Positions 17,529 through 26,471 of a stretch of DNA of 64,000 bases are shown here, in pieces (the first letter of the stretch is position 1; each line of letters begins with the position of its first letter). The position numbers and the translations under genes were made by a program. The notes beneath the pieces were generated by a model. That model did no database searches and was not told where the DNA came from. It saw only the letters and a program-made list of their open reading frames with translations. Source of the stretch: Alcanivorax sp. S6407 (GTDB taxonomy: Bacteria > Pseudomonadota > Gammaproteobacteria > Pseudomonadales > Alcanivoracaceae); contig NZ_JALKBH010000004.1 in assembly GCF_023016115.1 (NCBI RefSeq), positions 453,563-517,562 on the forward strand, written 5' to 3'.

Positions 17529-18995
17529 CTAGTGAAGTGATGAAAATTTCGCCAGCTGCCACTGGGCGAATGCCTGCTGAGCCAGCTCCAATTGCTCGAT
17601 CAGGCGTTGCCGTTTGCTCGGTTCGAAACGACGGCGCGCCAGCGCCTGCAACGACTTCTGCAGACCATTGCGATCAGTGCGCGACAGCTCCTCCAGCCAG
17701 TGGTCTTGGCTATCTGTGACCACCAGCACATCACGGCCCGCATGATTCCGCTGACTGATCTGATACCAGTGCACCAGGGCCCTGCCCAATACCACATAGC
17801 CGAACTGCGGATCCTTCAGCGGACCATAGATCGCCTCCCGGAAGCCTCCGCTAAGAGGGCCCAGCTTCACCTTGGTCAGCTTGTCGCTGTAGTAGTAACT
17901 GCCCGCGGCCCCCAGCAAGCCACCGATCAGGGCTCCGGTCCCCAGTGAATGCCCGAGGGTGACGGCATCCAGGCCGGCACCGCCCACCGCCCCGGCACCA
18001 AACCCGGCGGCAGCCAGCTGGCCCTTGCTGATCCCCCATAGCTGTCGGGTGCGTTCGCCAAACAGGTCATCGCCGTCCGGCAGCGACAGGTCGGATTCCT
18101 GACGCTGCAGGCGGCGGTGCTGGTAGAGGTCTTCCACGCTGTGTCGCAGGCGTTGTTCCCGTTCGCGCTGCCAGGCCTGCCAACGCTGGCGCAAGGTGGG
18201 CAGCAACGGCGCAGCGCTTTCATGTTCGCCGAGGCGTGCGGTTTGCTGGTGACCAAGCATTTCGATCAGGGCATCGGCAATGTATTCCAGCGCCTGGTGA
18301 TCACGGCCAAATTTGAGCGCCTGCAGGTACTCCAGCGCGGCATCCAGAGGCTCGCGCCAGTTGGGTTCCAGCTCGCCAAAACTGCGTAGCAATTCCAGAT
18401 GTTTCTCGAAGGGCGCGCGTACCGCATCAAAGCGGCGCACGATCTGGAAGTACTGGCCGAGGGCCGCCTCCCAGTCGGCGCTGTAATCATCACTGCCGAT
18501 CTGGTTGATCAGCGCCAGGCTGGGCCGACCGGTCCAGCGCAGGATATTCATCTCCGCTTCGTGCTCGCGGTTATAGGGCACCGAGCCATCCACCACGTAG
18601 ATGATGCCAGCGCCTTCCACGATGGGACGCAGCAGCTCACATTCGTCGTGGTAACGCGGATCATCGCTGTGCTGGTTGACGAAGGCAGCCACGGTATCCG
18701 GGCGATCCGAGGCGGACAGACTGTGGCCCTGCAACCAGGCCAGTACCTTGCGCGGGCGCTGGAAACCGGGGGTATCGATCAACTCGTAGAGGGTGACGTC
18801 ATCCACCTTCATGGGATAACGGTGGCTGTCGCGGGTGGTGCCAGGCTCCATGGCGATGGCAATGGAGTCGTTCTGCGCCAGGGTGGCGACCACACTGGAC
18901 TTGCCCTTGTTGGGGTGACCCACCACCGCAAAACGGGGCAGGGGGCTGTCGCTGTGGCGATCGTCAGGGGTCTGTGTCTTGCCGTTGTCGTCCAT
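17529..18995 (-). CDS. GTPase with C-terminal DUF3482
   Basis: 488 residues. An Era/EngA-type GTPase domain is at the N-terminus: P-loop GHPNKGKSS at 27-35, switch I with PGTTRDSHRYP, G3 ELIDTPGF, and G4-like LINQIGSDD. The middle is helical; about residues 325-370 hold a glycine-rich hydrophobic stretch (GFGAGAVGGAGLDAVTLG, GGLLGAAGSYYYS) that could insert in a membrane. This architecture is called DUF3482. It sits 64 bp downstream of the DUF2868 gene, its usual genomic partner, so the two probably form one membrane-associated system of unknown role. Confidence 0.8.
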   Translation of the reverse strand: MDDNGKTQTPDDRHSDSPLPRFAVVGHPNKGKSSVVATLAQNDSIAIAMEPGTTRDSHRYPMKVDDVTLYELIDTPGFQRPRKVLAWLQGHSLSASDRPDTVAAFVNQHSDDPRYHDECELLRPIVEGAGIIYVVDGSVPYNREHEAEMNILRWTGRPSLALINQIGSDDYSADWEAALGQYFQIVRRFDAVRAPFEKHLELLRSFGELEPNWREPLDAALEYLQALKFGRDHQALEYIADALIEMLGHQQTARLGEHESAAPLLPTLRQRWQAWQREREQRLRHSVEDLYQHRRLQRQESDLSLPDGDDLFGERTRQLWGISKGQLAAAGFGAGAVGGAGLDAVTLGHSLGTGALIGGLLGAAGSYYYSDKLTKVKLGPLSGGFREAIYGPLKDPQFGYVVLGRALVHWYQISQRNHAGRDVLVVTDSQDHWLEELSRTDRNGLQKSLQALARRRFEPSKRQRLIEQLELAQQAFAQWQLAKFSSLH

Positions 18996-19029
18996 GGTGT
19001 CAGCGTGTTGTGTGCATCAATTTTCAAGC

Positions 19030-19066
19030 GGCGGAGATTGGCCTTCGCCGATTTCCGCCCTACGGG
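19030..19066. repeat. Short REP-like hairpin (GCGGAGAT ... ATTTCCGCC)
   Basis: GCGGCGGAGATTGGC pairs with GCCGATTTCCGCC, followed by CTACG. The same unit appears at 43901-43938 and 52660-52695. The DUF2868 stop codon (19060-19062) is inside it. Confidence 0.8.
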
Positions 19067-20412
19067 TGCGTCGCCGCGCAAAGCAGCAGGTTGGCGTCTT
19101 TCTGACGCTCAATAAAGCGCTGCCACTGGGCCAGCAAGGTCTCATCAGCCAGCTCTCCGCCCTGTTCATCGGCCAGCGGCACCAGCGCAATCAGGGTACC
19201 GGCAGGCCATTGCTCACGGGCATCAAACAGGAAGTCACTGAGCTCACCGGTGGGCGGCTCCCAGCCCCGGGCCACCAGCATCACGGGCTGTCTCCGCTCG
19301 CCGGCCTGCTGCAAGGTGGCCGCATCGTCTTGCAGACTGCTGTTACCGCCAGCCCGCAACTGCAGAGGCGCAGCATCATGACTCAGCCGCTGGATCAGTT
19401 CATCGCTGGTCTGGCCCGCACCGGCCCAGTGGATCAGGGTGCCACTGGCAGGTAGCGGAGAGACATTAACCTGCGCCGGCGCCGGCTCCCTCGCCACTTC
19501 CTCTTCACCGCGGGTTTCTACCCAGGGCGTGTCGAATCGGTAGAACAGCGGCTGATAACCGGGGTGATTGCGCAGGGCGCTGCCCGCCCGGCCACGCACC
19601 TGCAGGGCCGCCAGCAGCAACAGCAACAACCTGGGGAACAACACGTAGGTGAGCCAGGCCATCAGCACGAAAGGCCACCAGGTACCCAGCAGGGCAGGAT
19701 CACTGACCGGCGTTTCATTGAGCCGGTAATACTGCGAGGCAGCCACCAGTTCCGCACTGGGGACGGCATCCGGCCACAGGGCCTGCCAGGGCAGGGCCAC
19801 CAGGGAAACCAGACGGTAATAGCTGTCCGCAGAGGCCTGTAGCGTGGTACTCCAGCCAAAGGCCAGATCCTGCACCAGCACCATGATCAGCAAGGTCAGC
19901 AGACCGCTGATGGCAAACATCAGGCCACCGGTATGGGCAATGCGCGCAGACAGGGCAGGGCGCAGGGCTTGCAGCGGATCTCCCTCTTCGCCGGTTCGAC
20001 CCAGCAGACCACCCCAGGGCTGCCATCCCAACCCTGCCTGCAGGCTGGTGAGCAAGGCCAACGCCAGCTGCAACCCCATCAGTACCAGCAACAGGGTCAC
20101 ATTGATCTGCCGGCTACCATCGTATACCAGCAGCCCCGCCATGAAGACCGCGCCCAGCACGGCACCCAACACGGCAAAGATCCAGCGCGCCTGACGCCAG
20201 CGGCGCAGTCGCGGATCTGGACCTTTACTCTGGCGCTGGTCGTTGAGGGCATGCAGTTCCGCCAGCCACGCCGGCACCGTCAGGGGGCGTTTTTGCTCTT
20301 GCTGTTGCTGGGCAAAACGCCGGTCGCGGCGATGCAGAAAGGCCTGGGACTGCTGGCTGTCACGACGAAACTGATCATCGAAGTCCAGCAGCCGGGTCAG
20401 GGATGACGTCAA
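19060..20412 (-). CDS. DUF2868 integral membrane protein
   Basis: 450 residues from TTG 20412; no ATG is near, so the start is less certain. Predicted membrane spans lie near 75-95, 103-122, 155-180 and 255-285 (for example WIFAVLGAVLGAVFMAGLLVY and LLLVLMGLQLALALLTSL), with a soluble C-terminal ~150 residues containing LPASGTLIHWAGAG. This pattern matches DUF2868, which is usually encoded directly before a DUF3482 GTPase as here. Function unknown. The stop codon comes from a REP-like repeat. Confidence 0.75.
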   Translation of the reverse strand: MTSSLTRLLDFDDQFRRDSQQSQAFLHRRDRRFAQQQQEQKRPLTVPAWLAELHALNDQRQSKGPDPRLRRWRQARWIFAVLGAVLGAVFMAGLLVYDGSRQINVTLLLVLMGLQLALALLTSLQAGLGWQPWGGLLGRTGEEGDPLQALRPALSARIAHTGGLMFAISGLLTLLIMVLVQDLAFGWSTTLQASADSYYRLVSLVALPWQALWPDAVPSAELVAASQYYRLNETPVSDPALLGTWWPFVLMAWLTYVLFPRLLLLLLAALQVRGRAGSALRNHPGYQPLFYRFDTPWVETRGEEEVAREPAPAQVNVSPLPASGTLIHWAGAGQTSDELIQRLSHDAAPLQLRAGGNSSLQDDAATLQQAGERRQPVMLVARGWEPPTGELSDFLFDAREQWPAGTLIALVPLADEQGGELADETLLAQWQRFIERQKDANLLLCAATHP

Positions 20413-20424
20413 CGGCAGGCTCGC

Positions 20425-20724
20425 TTATTCGGGAGCCGCTTCCGGAGCCGAAGCCGGCGCCGGCAACGCTTCTTTTTTCGGCGAGGTGTACATCACCCCG
20501 TCCTGGGCACAGGCCATGCAGGCATTGCTGAACTCACCGAGGATGCCGCCCTCTTCGCCATAGCCAAACACCGGGCGGTAATCCTGGGTGCACATCTTGG
20601 GCGGATCTTCCGGACAGCTCTCGGTATCGGCCGGCAGGCCCATGGGGTAATCGGTGTCGTACTTGTAGGTGCAGCCAGCAAACATCAGTGCCAGTGCCGG
20701 CAATGCCAGGTACGCAGCTTTCAT
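20425..20724 (-). CDS. Small lipoprotein with degenerate Kazal-like motif
   Basis: 99 residues from ATG 20724 (GGAG 8-10 bases upstream). The lipobox is LMFAGC. The mature part has MCTQDYRPVFGYG followed by EFSNACMACAQDGVMY, which resembles the C..YxPVCG...Y.N.C.A pattern of Kazal protease-inhibitor domains but lacks some cysteines. The tail is Ala/Pro/Glu-rich. It lies directly upstream of the DUF2868 gene on the same strand (12 bp gap) and may belong to that operon. Confidence 0.6.
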   Translation of the reverse strand: MKAAYLALPALALMFAGCTYKYDTDYPMGLPADTESCPEDPPKMCTQDYRPVFGYGEEGGILGEFSNACMACAQDGVMYTSPKKEALPAPASAPEAAPE

Positions 20725-20857
20725 CCGGGTTCTCCTCAAGCGGTGGGGGAATCATCTCCTGCTGCAAGCATAGACAAAGCGACGCGCCAACGCATGCCTG
20801 GCTGAACGAAATTCTTTAAAATTTACGCTGAGTATTTTTCTGGCCCGCGAGGAACCT

Positions 20858-21631
20858 ATGACAACGACCCAGCCCATCGACTGGCGCACCCTGCCTGCCG
20901 CCATCTGGCGAGGCCGAACCGGCACCCTGCGACCGGTGCCCAAACCGGATCCTGTGCGTCTGGAGGACCTGCTCGGCATCGATACCCAGAAACAGAAAAT
21001 CATCCAGAACACCGAGCGCTTTCTGGCTGGCCAACCTTGCAACCACGTGCTGCTGTGGGGCAGCCGTGGCACCGGCAAGTCCTCTATCGTCAAGGCGCTA
21101 CTGAATGAATATGCCCGCAAGGGACTGCGCGTCATCGAGGTGGACAAGGATGATCTTCACGACCTGCCGGAGATCGTCGATGACATTCGTGACCGCCAGC
21201 AGCGGTTCATCATTTATTGTGATGACCTGTCATTCGAAGACGGTGAAAACCAGTACAAACATCTGAAAAGTGTGCTGGAAGGCTCACTGGAATTACCGCC
21301 GGAGAACGTGCGCATCTATGCCACCAGTAACCGTCGTCATCTGCTGCCGGAATACATGAAAGACAATGCCCAGTCCCGGGTGGTGGATGGCGAGCTGCAT
21401 CACGGCGATGCCGTGGAAGAAAAAATTTCCCTGGCGGACCGTTTCGGTCTCGGGCTGAGTTTTTATCCGATCAGTGAGCCACAGTATTTCGCCATCGTGG
21501 ATCACCTGTTCGGCGAGGTGAACGACAGCCAGCAACTGCACATTCGAGCGCGACGGTTCTCCATCGAAAAGGGTGTGCGATCCGGGCGCACGGCAAGGCA
21601 GTTTTATAATCAGTTTGTGGGGGAGTTTTGA
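20858..21631 (+). CDS. DUF815 family AAA-type ATPase
   Basis: 257 residues. Walker A GSRGTGKSS at 68-76, Walker B FIIYCDDLSFE near 117-127, sensor-like IYATSNRRHLLPEYM, then an arginine-rich lid (SGRTARQFYNQFVGEF). DUF815 proteins are stand-alone AAA ATPases of unclear role. Divergent from the small lipoprotein gene. Its stop codon is 5 bp before a NAAAGTT-class heptad element. Confidence 0.85.
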   Translation: MTTTQPIDWRTLPAAIWRGRTGTLRPVPKPDPVRLEDLLGIDTQKQKIIQNTERFLAGQPCNHVLLWGSRGTGKSSIVKALLNEYARKGLRVIEVDKDDLHDLPEIVDDIRDRQQRFIIYCDDLSFEDGENQYKHLKSVLEGSLELPPENVRIYATSNRRHLLPEYMKDNAQSRVVDGELHHGDAVEEKISLADRFGLGLSFYPISEPQYFAIVDHLFGEVNDSQQLHIRARRFSIEKGVRSGRTARQFYNQFVGEF

Positions 21632-21636
21632 AGGCG

Positions 21637-21792
21637 AGTTGAAAGTTAAAAGTTCAAAGTTGAAACGCGGGCCAGGCCAGCGGGTTTTGCAATACCTTGC
21701 CCGCGTTCACCGGTAAGGGCGCGGGCACAAAGATCCAGAACGGCAAAACCTGTCTCGCGCCTTTTTAACTTTCAACTTTAAACTTTCAACTG
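21637..21792. repeat. Heptad inverted element, NAAAGTT class, copy 1
   Basis: Left arm 21637-21664 (GAAAGTT, AAAAGTT, CAAAGTT, GAAA) and right arm 21762-21792 (the inverse, AACTTTC and AACTTTA units) surround a GC-rich core with GCGGGCCAGG, CGGTAAGGGCGCGGGCAC and CGGCAAAACCTG. A second copy, inverted and very similar through the core, lies at 39830-39984. The right arm supplies the stop codon of the next gene. Confidence 0.92.
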
Positions 21793-22812
21793 CTTCACCG
21801 CCGCATCACAAATCTCGTCCACCGCCTTGCGCGCCGCCGGAATGGCGCCGCCCATGCTGATGAAACCGTGCACCAGCTTCGGGTAATCCAGGCTGATGAC
21901 ATCGACACCGGCGGCGCGGAGTTTTTCGCCGTATTCCAGACCTTCATCCCGAAGAGGATCCGTGGCGGTGATCAGGATGGCCGGCGGGAGACCATTGAGA
22001 TCCGGGTTGCGCAGCGGAGAAACACGATAGTCTTCGATCAGTGCCAGATCGGGTATGAAGTGGCTACGGAACCAGGTCAGCAGTGGCAGGTCGAGGCCGA
22101 AACCCTGACCAAGGCTCTGCACAGAAGGGTGCTCCAGAGCGCCATCGGTGGTGGGGTAAATCAGCACTTGCAGCGCAGGGAGTGGCAACCCTGCCAGTTT
22201 GGCCTGCTGGCAAACCACCGCGCTGAGGTTGCCACCGGCACTGTCGCCCATCACCGCCAGACGCCCGGCATCCAGCCCCAGAGCGGCCGCGTTATCCAGT
22301 AACCAGCGCCATACTGCCAGGCAATCATTGGCACCAGTGGGGGAGGGATGCTCTGGTGAAAGCCGGTAGTCCACGCTCAGCACCACGGCATTGGTGCGCT
22401 CGGCGATATAGCGACAGAGGCGGTCGTACTCTTCCACGCCTCCGACAGTGAAACCACCACCGTGGAAGAACAGGATGGCCGGGGCCAGTCGCGGCGCATT
22501 TTCCGGGCGGTAGCGGCGCACCAGCACGGTGGTTTCACCTTCCACTGGCACCTGATGATCCACCACTACAGGCAGCGGTTGCTCGGCCACATCCAGCAAG
22601 GCAATCATGTCTCGGTAGAGCTTGCGGGCTTCCGCCACCGGCACCGTATTCAGTGAAGGCTTTGCCGCACTGAGGGCAAGCAGAAAACGGATATGGGGGT
22701 CGAGATGATCACGGCCTCGGGTTTCCAGACCAGCGGCCAACCGGGACAATATCGGCCGCGGCAGCAACATCAGGGACTTCAGCGCAGCGCGCTCGAGGGC
22801 AACGGGATTCAT
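21778..22812 (-). CDS. Alpha/beta hydrolase, hormone-sensitive-lipase (esterase) family
   Basis: 344 residues from ATG 22812 (AAGGAG 6 bases upstream). Oxyanion motif HGGGF at 117-121, nucleophile Ser191 in GDSAGG, Asp in TATDPLRDEG near 287 and His in KLVHGFISMG near 317 complete the catalytic triad. Group IV bacterial esterases of this kind hydrolyse short to medium acyl esters. The stop codon and the last residues (KQLKV) are encoded by the arm of a heptad repeat, so the natural C-terminus may have been altered. Confidence 0.88.
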   Translation of the reverse strand: MNPVALERAALKSLMLLPRPILSRLAAGLETRGRDHLDPHIRFLLALSAAKPSLNTVPVAEARKLYRDMIALLDVAEQPLPVVVDHQVPVEGETTVLVRRYRPENAPRLAPAILFFHGGGFTVGGVEEYDRLCRYIAERTNAVVLSVDYRLSPEHPSPTGANDCLAVWRWLLDNAAALGLDAGRLAVMGDSAGGNLSAVVCQQAKLAGLPLPALQVLIYPTTDGALEHPSVQSLGQGFGLDLPLLTWFRSHFIPDLALIEDYRVSPLRNPDLNGLPPAILITATDPLRDEGLEYGEKLRAAGVDVISLDYPKLVHGFISMGGAIPAARKAVDEICDAAVKQLKV

Positions 22813-22871
22813 CAGGACTCCTTGGGTGACAATCTCACTGGCAGACTGGAAACAGAACCAGCGCGAGTGTA

Positions 22872-23492
22872 TCAGAAATACCACTCCAGACCGCCCTCGA
22901 TACCGGTGACGGTAATGTATTCCTTGTCCACGTACTGCATGTACTGCAGGCTGAGACCGATATCCCAGACCGTGCGCAGGCCAATGGCGGCGCCAAAGGC
23001 CAGGCTGGTGTCGTCGTCACGCTCCACATCACTGCTGCAGCCCAGGGCATTACAACGGCGCGCCTCGGTTTTGACCTTCACGTCGGCAATGCCGGCAAAG
23101 CCCTGCACAAAGAAGCTGTCCACCTGCTGCTTGGCCACGGGCGAGTCGAATGACCACTTGCCGGTGGCCAACAGGGCACCCACATGGTCCACGGTGTAAT
23201 CCACCTTGTTGCGGCTGTTTTGTGCCCGACGGGTGTCCGGGGAAGGACCGGTACCAAGCCGCAGCTCCACACCCCAATTTTCATCAATCATGCCGCCCAG
23301 TCTGAGCGCCAGCCCGGACGGCGTAGTCTCATACCGGTTGTAATCCAGATTGAGCTGCATCAGGTTGGCCGCGGCGTAGCCGTAGCGGGAATCCTGAAAA
23401 TGGGCCACCCGGGAAGATGGGTCGCTCTCTGCCGGTTCCGCCGCCCACACAGCAGGACTCAGCAACAACCCGAAAAGCATCCAGTAACGCAT
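22872..23492 (-). CDS. Small outer-membrane beta-barrel protein
   Basis: 206 residues with a signal peptide (to about residue 18, VWAA). Alternating strands (YGYAAANLMQLNLDY, GLALRLGGMI, WGVELRLGTG) end in the outer-membrane signature GIEGGLEWYF with terminal Phe. This fits an eight-stranded porin-family barrel. Two cysteines (in RRCNALGCSS) lie in one loop and could form a disulfide. No specific function can be given. Confidence 0.75.
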   Translation of the reverse strand: MRYWMLFGLLLSPAVWAAEPAESDPSSRVAHFQDSRYGYAAANLMQLNLDYNRYETTPSGLALRLGGMIDENWGVELRLGTGPSPDTRRAQNSRNKVDYTVDHVGALLATGKWSFDSPVAKQQVDSFFVQGFAGIADVKVKTEARRCNALGCSSDVERDDDTSLAFGAAIGLRTVWDIGLSLQYMQYVDKEYITVTGIEGGLEWYF

Positions 23493-23614
23493 GGAAGGTC
23501 GTCCTTTTTGTTATTCTAGGTATCACGGCTGCCTGTTATACCATCGCTGGATAACAGAGTCTTTGCCGGGGAGCCGCTGAATTACGCCCTGCACGCCGAA
23601 CCAGGAACGCATTC

Positions 23615-24529
23615 ATGTCAGTCTATACGCCGCTCGATTCCACTCAGATGGCCCAGGTCCTGGCCCCCTTTGGCTTCACGCTGGTGGCTTTTCGGGGCGC
23701 CAGCCATGGTATCGAGAACAGCACCTTCCTGATTGACGCCAGCCAAGGTGAAGGCAACGCGGCCGCACTGGTGCTGACGGTATTCGAAAGTCTGGACAAT
23801 GAGGCGGTACGCCCCTACCTGCACCTGCTGGCAGAGCTGGCCAACGATCCGCAACTCCCGGTACCCGGCCCCCTTACAGATGCTCAGGGCAACTGGCAGA
23901 TCCGCGTGGCAGGCAAGCCCGCCGTATTGATGCCGCGCCTCCCCGGCGATCATGATTTTGCAGTGGATAAGGGCCGCTGCGCCCAGGTGGGCACCTTGCT
24001 GGCGCGACTTCACCAGTGCGATACGGCTGCCCTGCTGCCACTGCCCAGTGAACGTGAGCGGCTGGACTCCCTGCGCCACCAGCTGACACGGCTGCCTGCG
24101 AGCCAGCAGGCAGGCGCGCGCCAGTTGCTGGACCGCTGGCAGGCCAGTCCTGCCGGCCGCACCCTGATCCACGGGGACTTGTTCCGAGACAACCTGCTCT
24201 GGAAGGACGGCCGGATCAGCGCACTGCTGGATTTCTACAATGCCTGCCTGGATGACCCGGAATATGACCTGGCGGTGACGCTGAATGACTGGTGTGTCGC
24301 CCCCGATGGCAAACCTCTGCCTGAACGCGAGCAGGCCCTGCTGGAGGCCTATCAGGCCAATGGCGGCCAATTCGACCCTGGCCGCCTGAAACAGGCCCTG
24401 GCCGTGGCCGCCCTGCGCTTCTGGTTATCCCGCCTCGCCGGCCCGGTGGCCGAGCACAGCGAAGGCCAGGGCAGCAAGGACCCGGAGGAGTTCGCCAGGA
24501 TTTACGGGTGGCGGGTCAGAAACATCTGA
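23615..24529 (+). CDS. thrB: Homoserine kinase (ThrB, APH-fold type)
   Basis: 304 residues. The aminoglycoside-phosphotransferase-like kinase fold shows the catalytic loop HGDLFRDNLLW (His186, Asp188), the metal-binding LLDFYNA and the start MSVYTPL typical of pseudomonad ThrB. It phosphorylates homoserine in threonine synthesis. This is the type-II enzyme, not the GHMP kinase of Escherichia coli. Not clustered with other thr genes. Confidence 0.88.
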   Translation: MSVYTPLDSTQMAQVLAPFGFTLVAFRGASHGIENSTFLIDASQGEGNAAALVLTVFESLDNEAVRPYLHLLAELANDPQLPVPGPLTDAQGNWQIRVAGKPAVLMPRLPGDHDFAVDKGRCAQVGTLLARLHQCDTAALLPLPSERERLDSLRHQLTRLPASQQAGARQLLDRWQASPAGRTLIHGDLFRDNLLWKDGRISALLDFYNACLDDPEYDLAVTLNDWCVAPDGKPLPEREQALLEAYQANGGQFDPGRLKQALAVAALRFWLSRLAGPVAEHSEGQGSKDPEEFARIYGWRVRNI

Positions 24530-24557
24530 TTGCATGCCAGAGCCCAAGGAAACCTCC

Positions 24558-24859
24558 TGTGGGAGCTTGCCTGCAAGCGATCCGAGCCTCGGCGAGGTAT
24601 TCGAGGTGCGAGAGACGAGTTTCGAAAGACAAAACCCCCAAACCGGGTTCCTTTCCACCGGTTTCAGGTTTTCGAAACTCGGTACTCAAAACTCGCTTCT
24701 GGAATCCTTACCTCGCCGAGGCTCGGATCGCTTGCAGGCAAGTTATTCGCTACGCTCACCCCTTCGGGGCCGCACTGCGTGCGTTACTCCGCTGCGCTAC
24801 GTTCCCACAGCAGCTATTGGTAACGGTTGTGCGTCAGGCCTCCGGCGTCCAGCGTCAAA
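24558..24859. repeat. Composite repeat: REP shell, AGNNNCG heptads, GC module and GCGTCNN heptads
   Basis: The ~330-bp gap after thrB holds, in order: GGGAGCTTGCCTGCAAGCGATCC split with GAGCCTCGGCGAGG; heptads (GAGACGAGTTTCGAAAG); the inverse arm GGTTTTCGAAACTCGG; CTGGAATCCTTACCTCGCC; the REP arm; a GC module CCCCTTCGGGGCCGCACTGC (24763 on); then GCGTCAG, GCCTCCG, GCGTCCA, GCGTCAA at 24831-24858, ending at the next stop codon. A near copy of the second half is at 31042-31203. Confidence 0.88.
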
Positions 24860-25951
24860 TCATGCACTCCCCGCCAGAATCATCTGGTTGAGGTGGGCGA
24901 GATATTCCTGTTCCTGCCACAGCCAGGGGTAATCCGGGCAGGCCAGGGAGCTGGGGGTGAGCGCCTCCACGCCCTGGGTGAGAGCGTTGACCACCATCAT
25001 TTCATGCAGATCCGCCCAGCCCGTCGGCAAGCGACGCAAATGACGGGGCTGGTTGACGAAGCCCTCGCTGAGCACCGGATGCAGGCGCCGCAGGCGGGTA
25101 AAGGCCATTCGCCGGTTAAGCTGGTCTTCCAGCCGCCGCTGCCAGTGGTTGCCCGCCGCATCCAGCAATATTTGTTTCACCGGGCTGGCAAACTTGCTGA
25201 GCAAGCCTGACATGGGCATGGACTCGCCACTGGCCAGCCGATAGCGCGGGTCATCATCCAGCCACAGACTGAAATCCAGGAAATCCAGCTCGCTGGTATC
25301 CAGCTGGCGCAGGTGTTCGCTCAACGCCACCGTGGTACTCAGCCCCACCGGCACCGACGGAAACAGGGCATGCAGGGAGCGGGGAATTTCCAGCAGGTAA
25401 TCTTCCAGCCGGCGGTTGGCCTGCTCCGACCAGTGCGACGGCAGCGGCCGCTCCGGGGAGCGCTGGAACACCCGCCGGGTAACCCCATGTGCCGCCGGCA
25501 AAGAGGGAAACTGGTGGCAGAAATCGAGCCCGGCCACATCATCCAGATAACCCCAGTCCGACACCAGTGACAGGGTGTCGCTCCACACCGAGACAAAGTC
25601 CTCCGGGCGACGCACAAAGGAGCGGCGGGCACGGCTGTCATTGATAAAACGACTGCTGAACCAGACCTTCATGCCCCGCTCATGGGTGGACTGCATCAGG
25701 TGCTGGAGCGCATTGCGGATCTTCACTTCCACCGGGCGGCCACCGGCGGGCAGCAATTCACAGCGATCCAGGTGGATGCCGTTTTCCGGGGTGGCGATCA
25801 AGTGTGGGCAGGGATCCAGACGCAGGGCATTGAAACCACGCAGCTGGGTTTCGTCGAGGACACGCTCCAACGAGGCAAAGGCACCGTCGCGCAAGTCGCG
25901 GTGCAGTAGCCAGGATAAATCCCAGCGAGCTATTGCCAAGGGTTGAGGCAT
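24860..25951 (-). CDS. Hypothetical TIM-barrel (cellulase-like) protein
   Basis: 363 residues from ATG 25951. The start RWDLSWLLHRD, then LRGFNALRLDPCPHL, HERGMKVWFSSRFIND, and LDFCHQFPSLPA resemble the beta-alpha strands of a glycoside-hydrolase-like TIM barrel (cellulase-like family). A clear catalytic Glu pair could not be assigned. No signal peptide, so it is probably cytoplasmic. Its stop codon abuts a heptad repeat. Function unproven. Confidence 0.5.
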   Translation of the reverse strand: MPQPLAIARWDLSWLLHRDLRDGAFASLERVLDETQLRGFNALRLDPCPHLIATPENGIHLDRCELLPAGGRPVEVKIRNALQHLMQSTHERGMKVWFSSRFINDSRARRSFVRRPEDFVSVWSDTLSLVSDWGYLDDVAGLDFCHQFPSLPAAHGVTRRVFQRSPERPLPSHWSEQANRRLEDYLLEIPRSLHALFPSVPVGLSTTVALSEHLRQLDTSELDFLDFSLWLDDDPRYRLASGESMPMSGLLSKFASPVKQILLDAAGNHWQRRLEDQLNRRMAFTRLRRLHPVLSEGFVNQPRHLRRLPTGWADLHEMMVVNALTQGVEALTPSSLACPDYPWLWQEQEYLAHLNQMILAGSA

Positions 25952-26104
25952 ATCGGTGAAGTCTCCCAATCAAGCGCACCAGCATACCGGTTTCCTAACC
26001 GGCCTCAATGGCTGTGCGTCCTGTTATCGGCAGAATGACCCACCTTGACACAAGCCCGGCCCTGTCAATTCCCCTCACTGGTCAGCCGGGCTATGATCAA
26101 TGCC

Positions 26105-26464
26105 ATGAAAAGAATAATACTGCATACCTTGATGATGGCCTCACTGGCCCCCCTGACGTTGCCCGCAGCGGAGCAGCTGCCAGACTCTGCGCCACCGGAT
26201 GAACAGGCGCCACAAACCAGTGAAAAAGGGCCGGCAAAGGCAATGGAAAGCCATGAGCTGGAATCGTTGTACCTGGAATCCCCCGTGGAGCTGGATACCA
26301 CCGATGAAAGCAAGGGGCTGAATGCCATCAGTTCGGAGTCGCGCTATCTGGAAAACGACCAGGAGCTACTGCAGCGCCAGCGCGATACGGTGCAGGTTAT
26401 CCCCACCCCGGAAGAAGCCCCACCGCCGCCGCCGCCTACCTTGATGCCAGTGCGGGATCTGTAG
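26105..26464 (+). CDS. Small exported Pro/Glu-rich protein
   Basis: 119 residues from ATG 26105; ATG 26093 is an in-frame alternative. Signal peptide ends near LPAAEQ. The mature chain is acidic and low-complexity, with PDEQAPQTSEKGPAKAMESHE, an ESLYLESPVELDTTDESKG region and a proline run near the C-terminus (EEAPPPPPPTLMPV). No recognised family. It is convergent with znuA across a repeat-filled gap. Confidence 0.5.
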   Translation: MKRIILHTLMMASLAPLTLPAAEQLPDSAPPDEQAPQTSEKGPAKAMESHELESLYLESPVELDTTDESKGLNAISSESRYLENDQELLQRQRDTVQVIPTPEEAPPPPPPTLMPVRDL

Positions 26465-26471
26465 CAGAGAG

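Noticed and set aside
24508-24932. Overlapping reading frames in the composite repeat after thrB
   Set aside because: They consist of REP and heptad sequence, and similar frames occur at the 31-kb copy.
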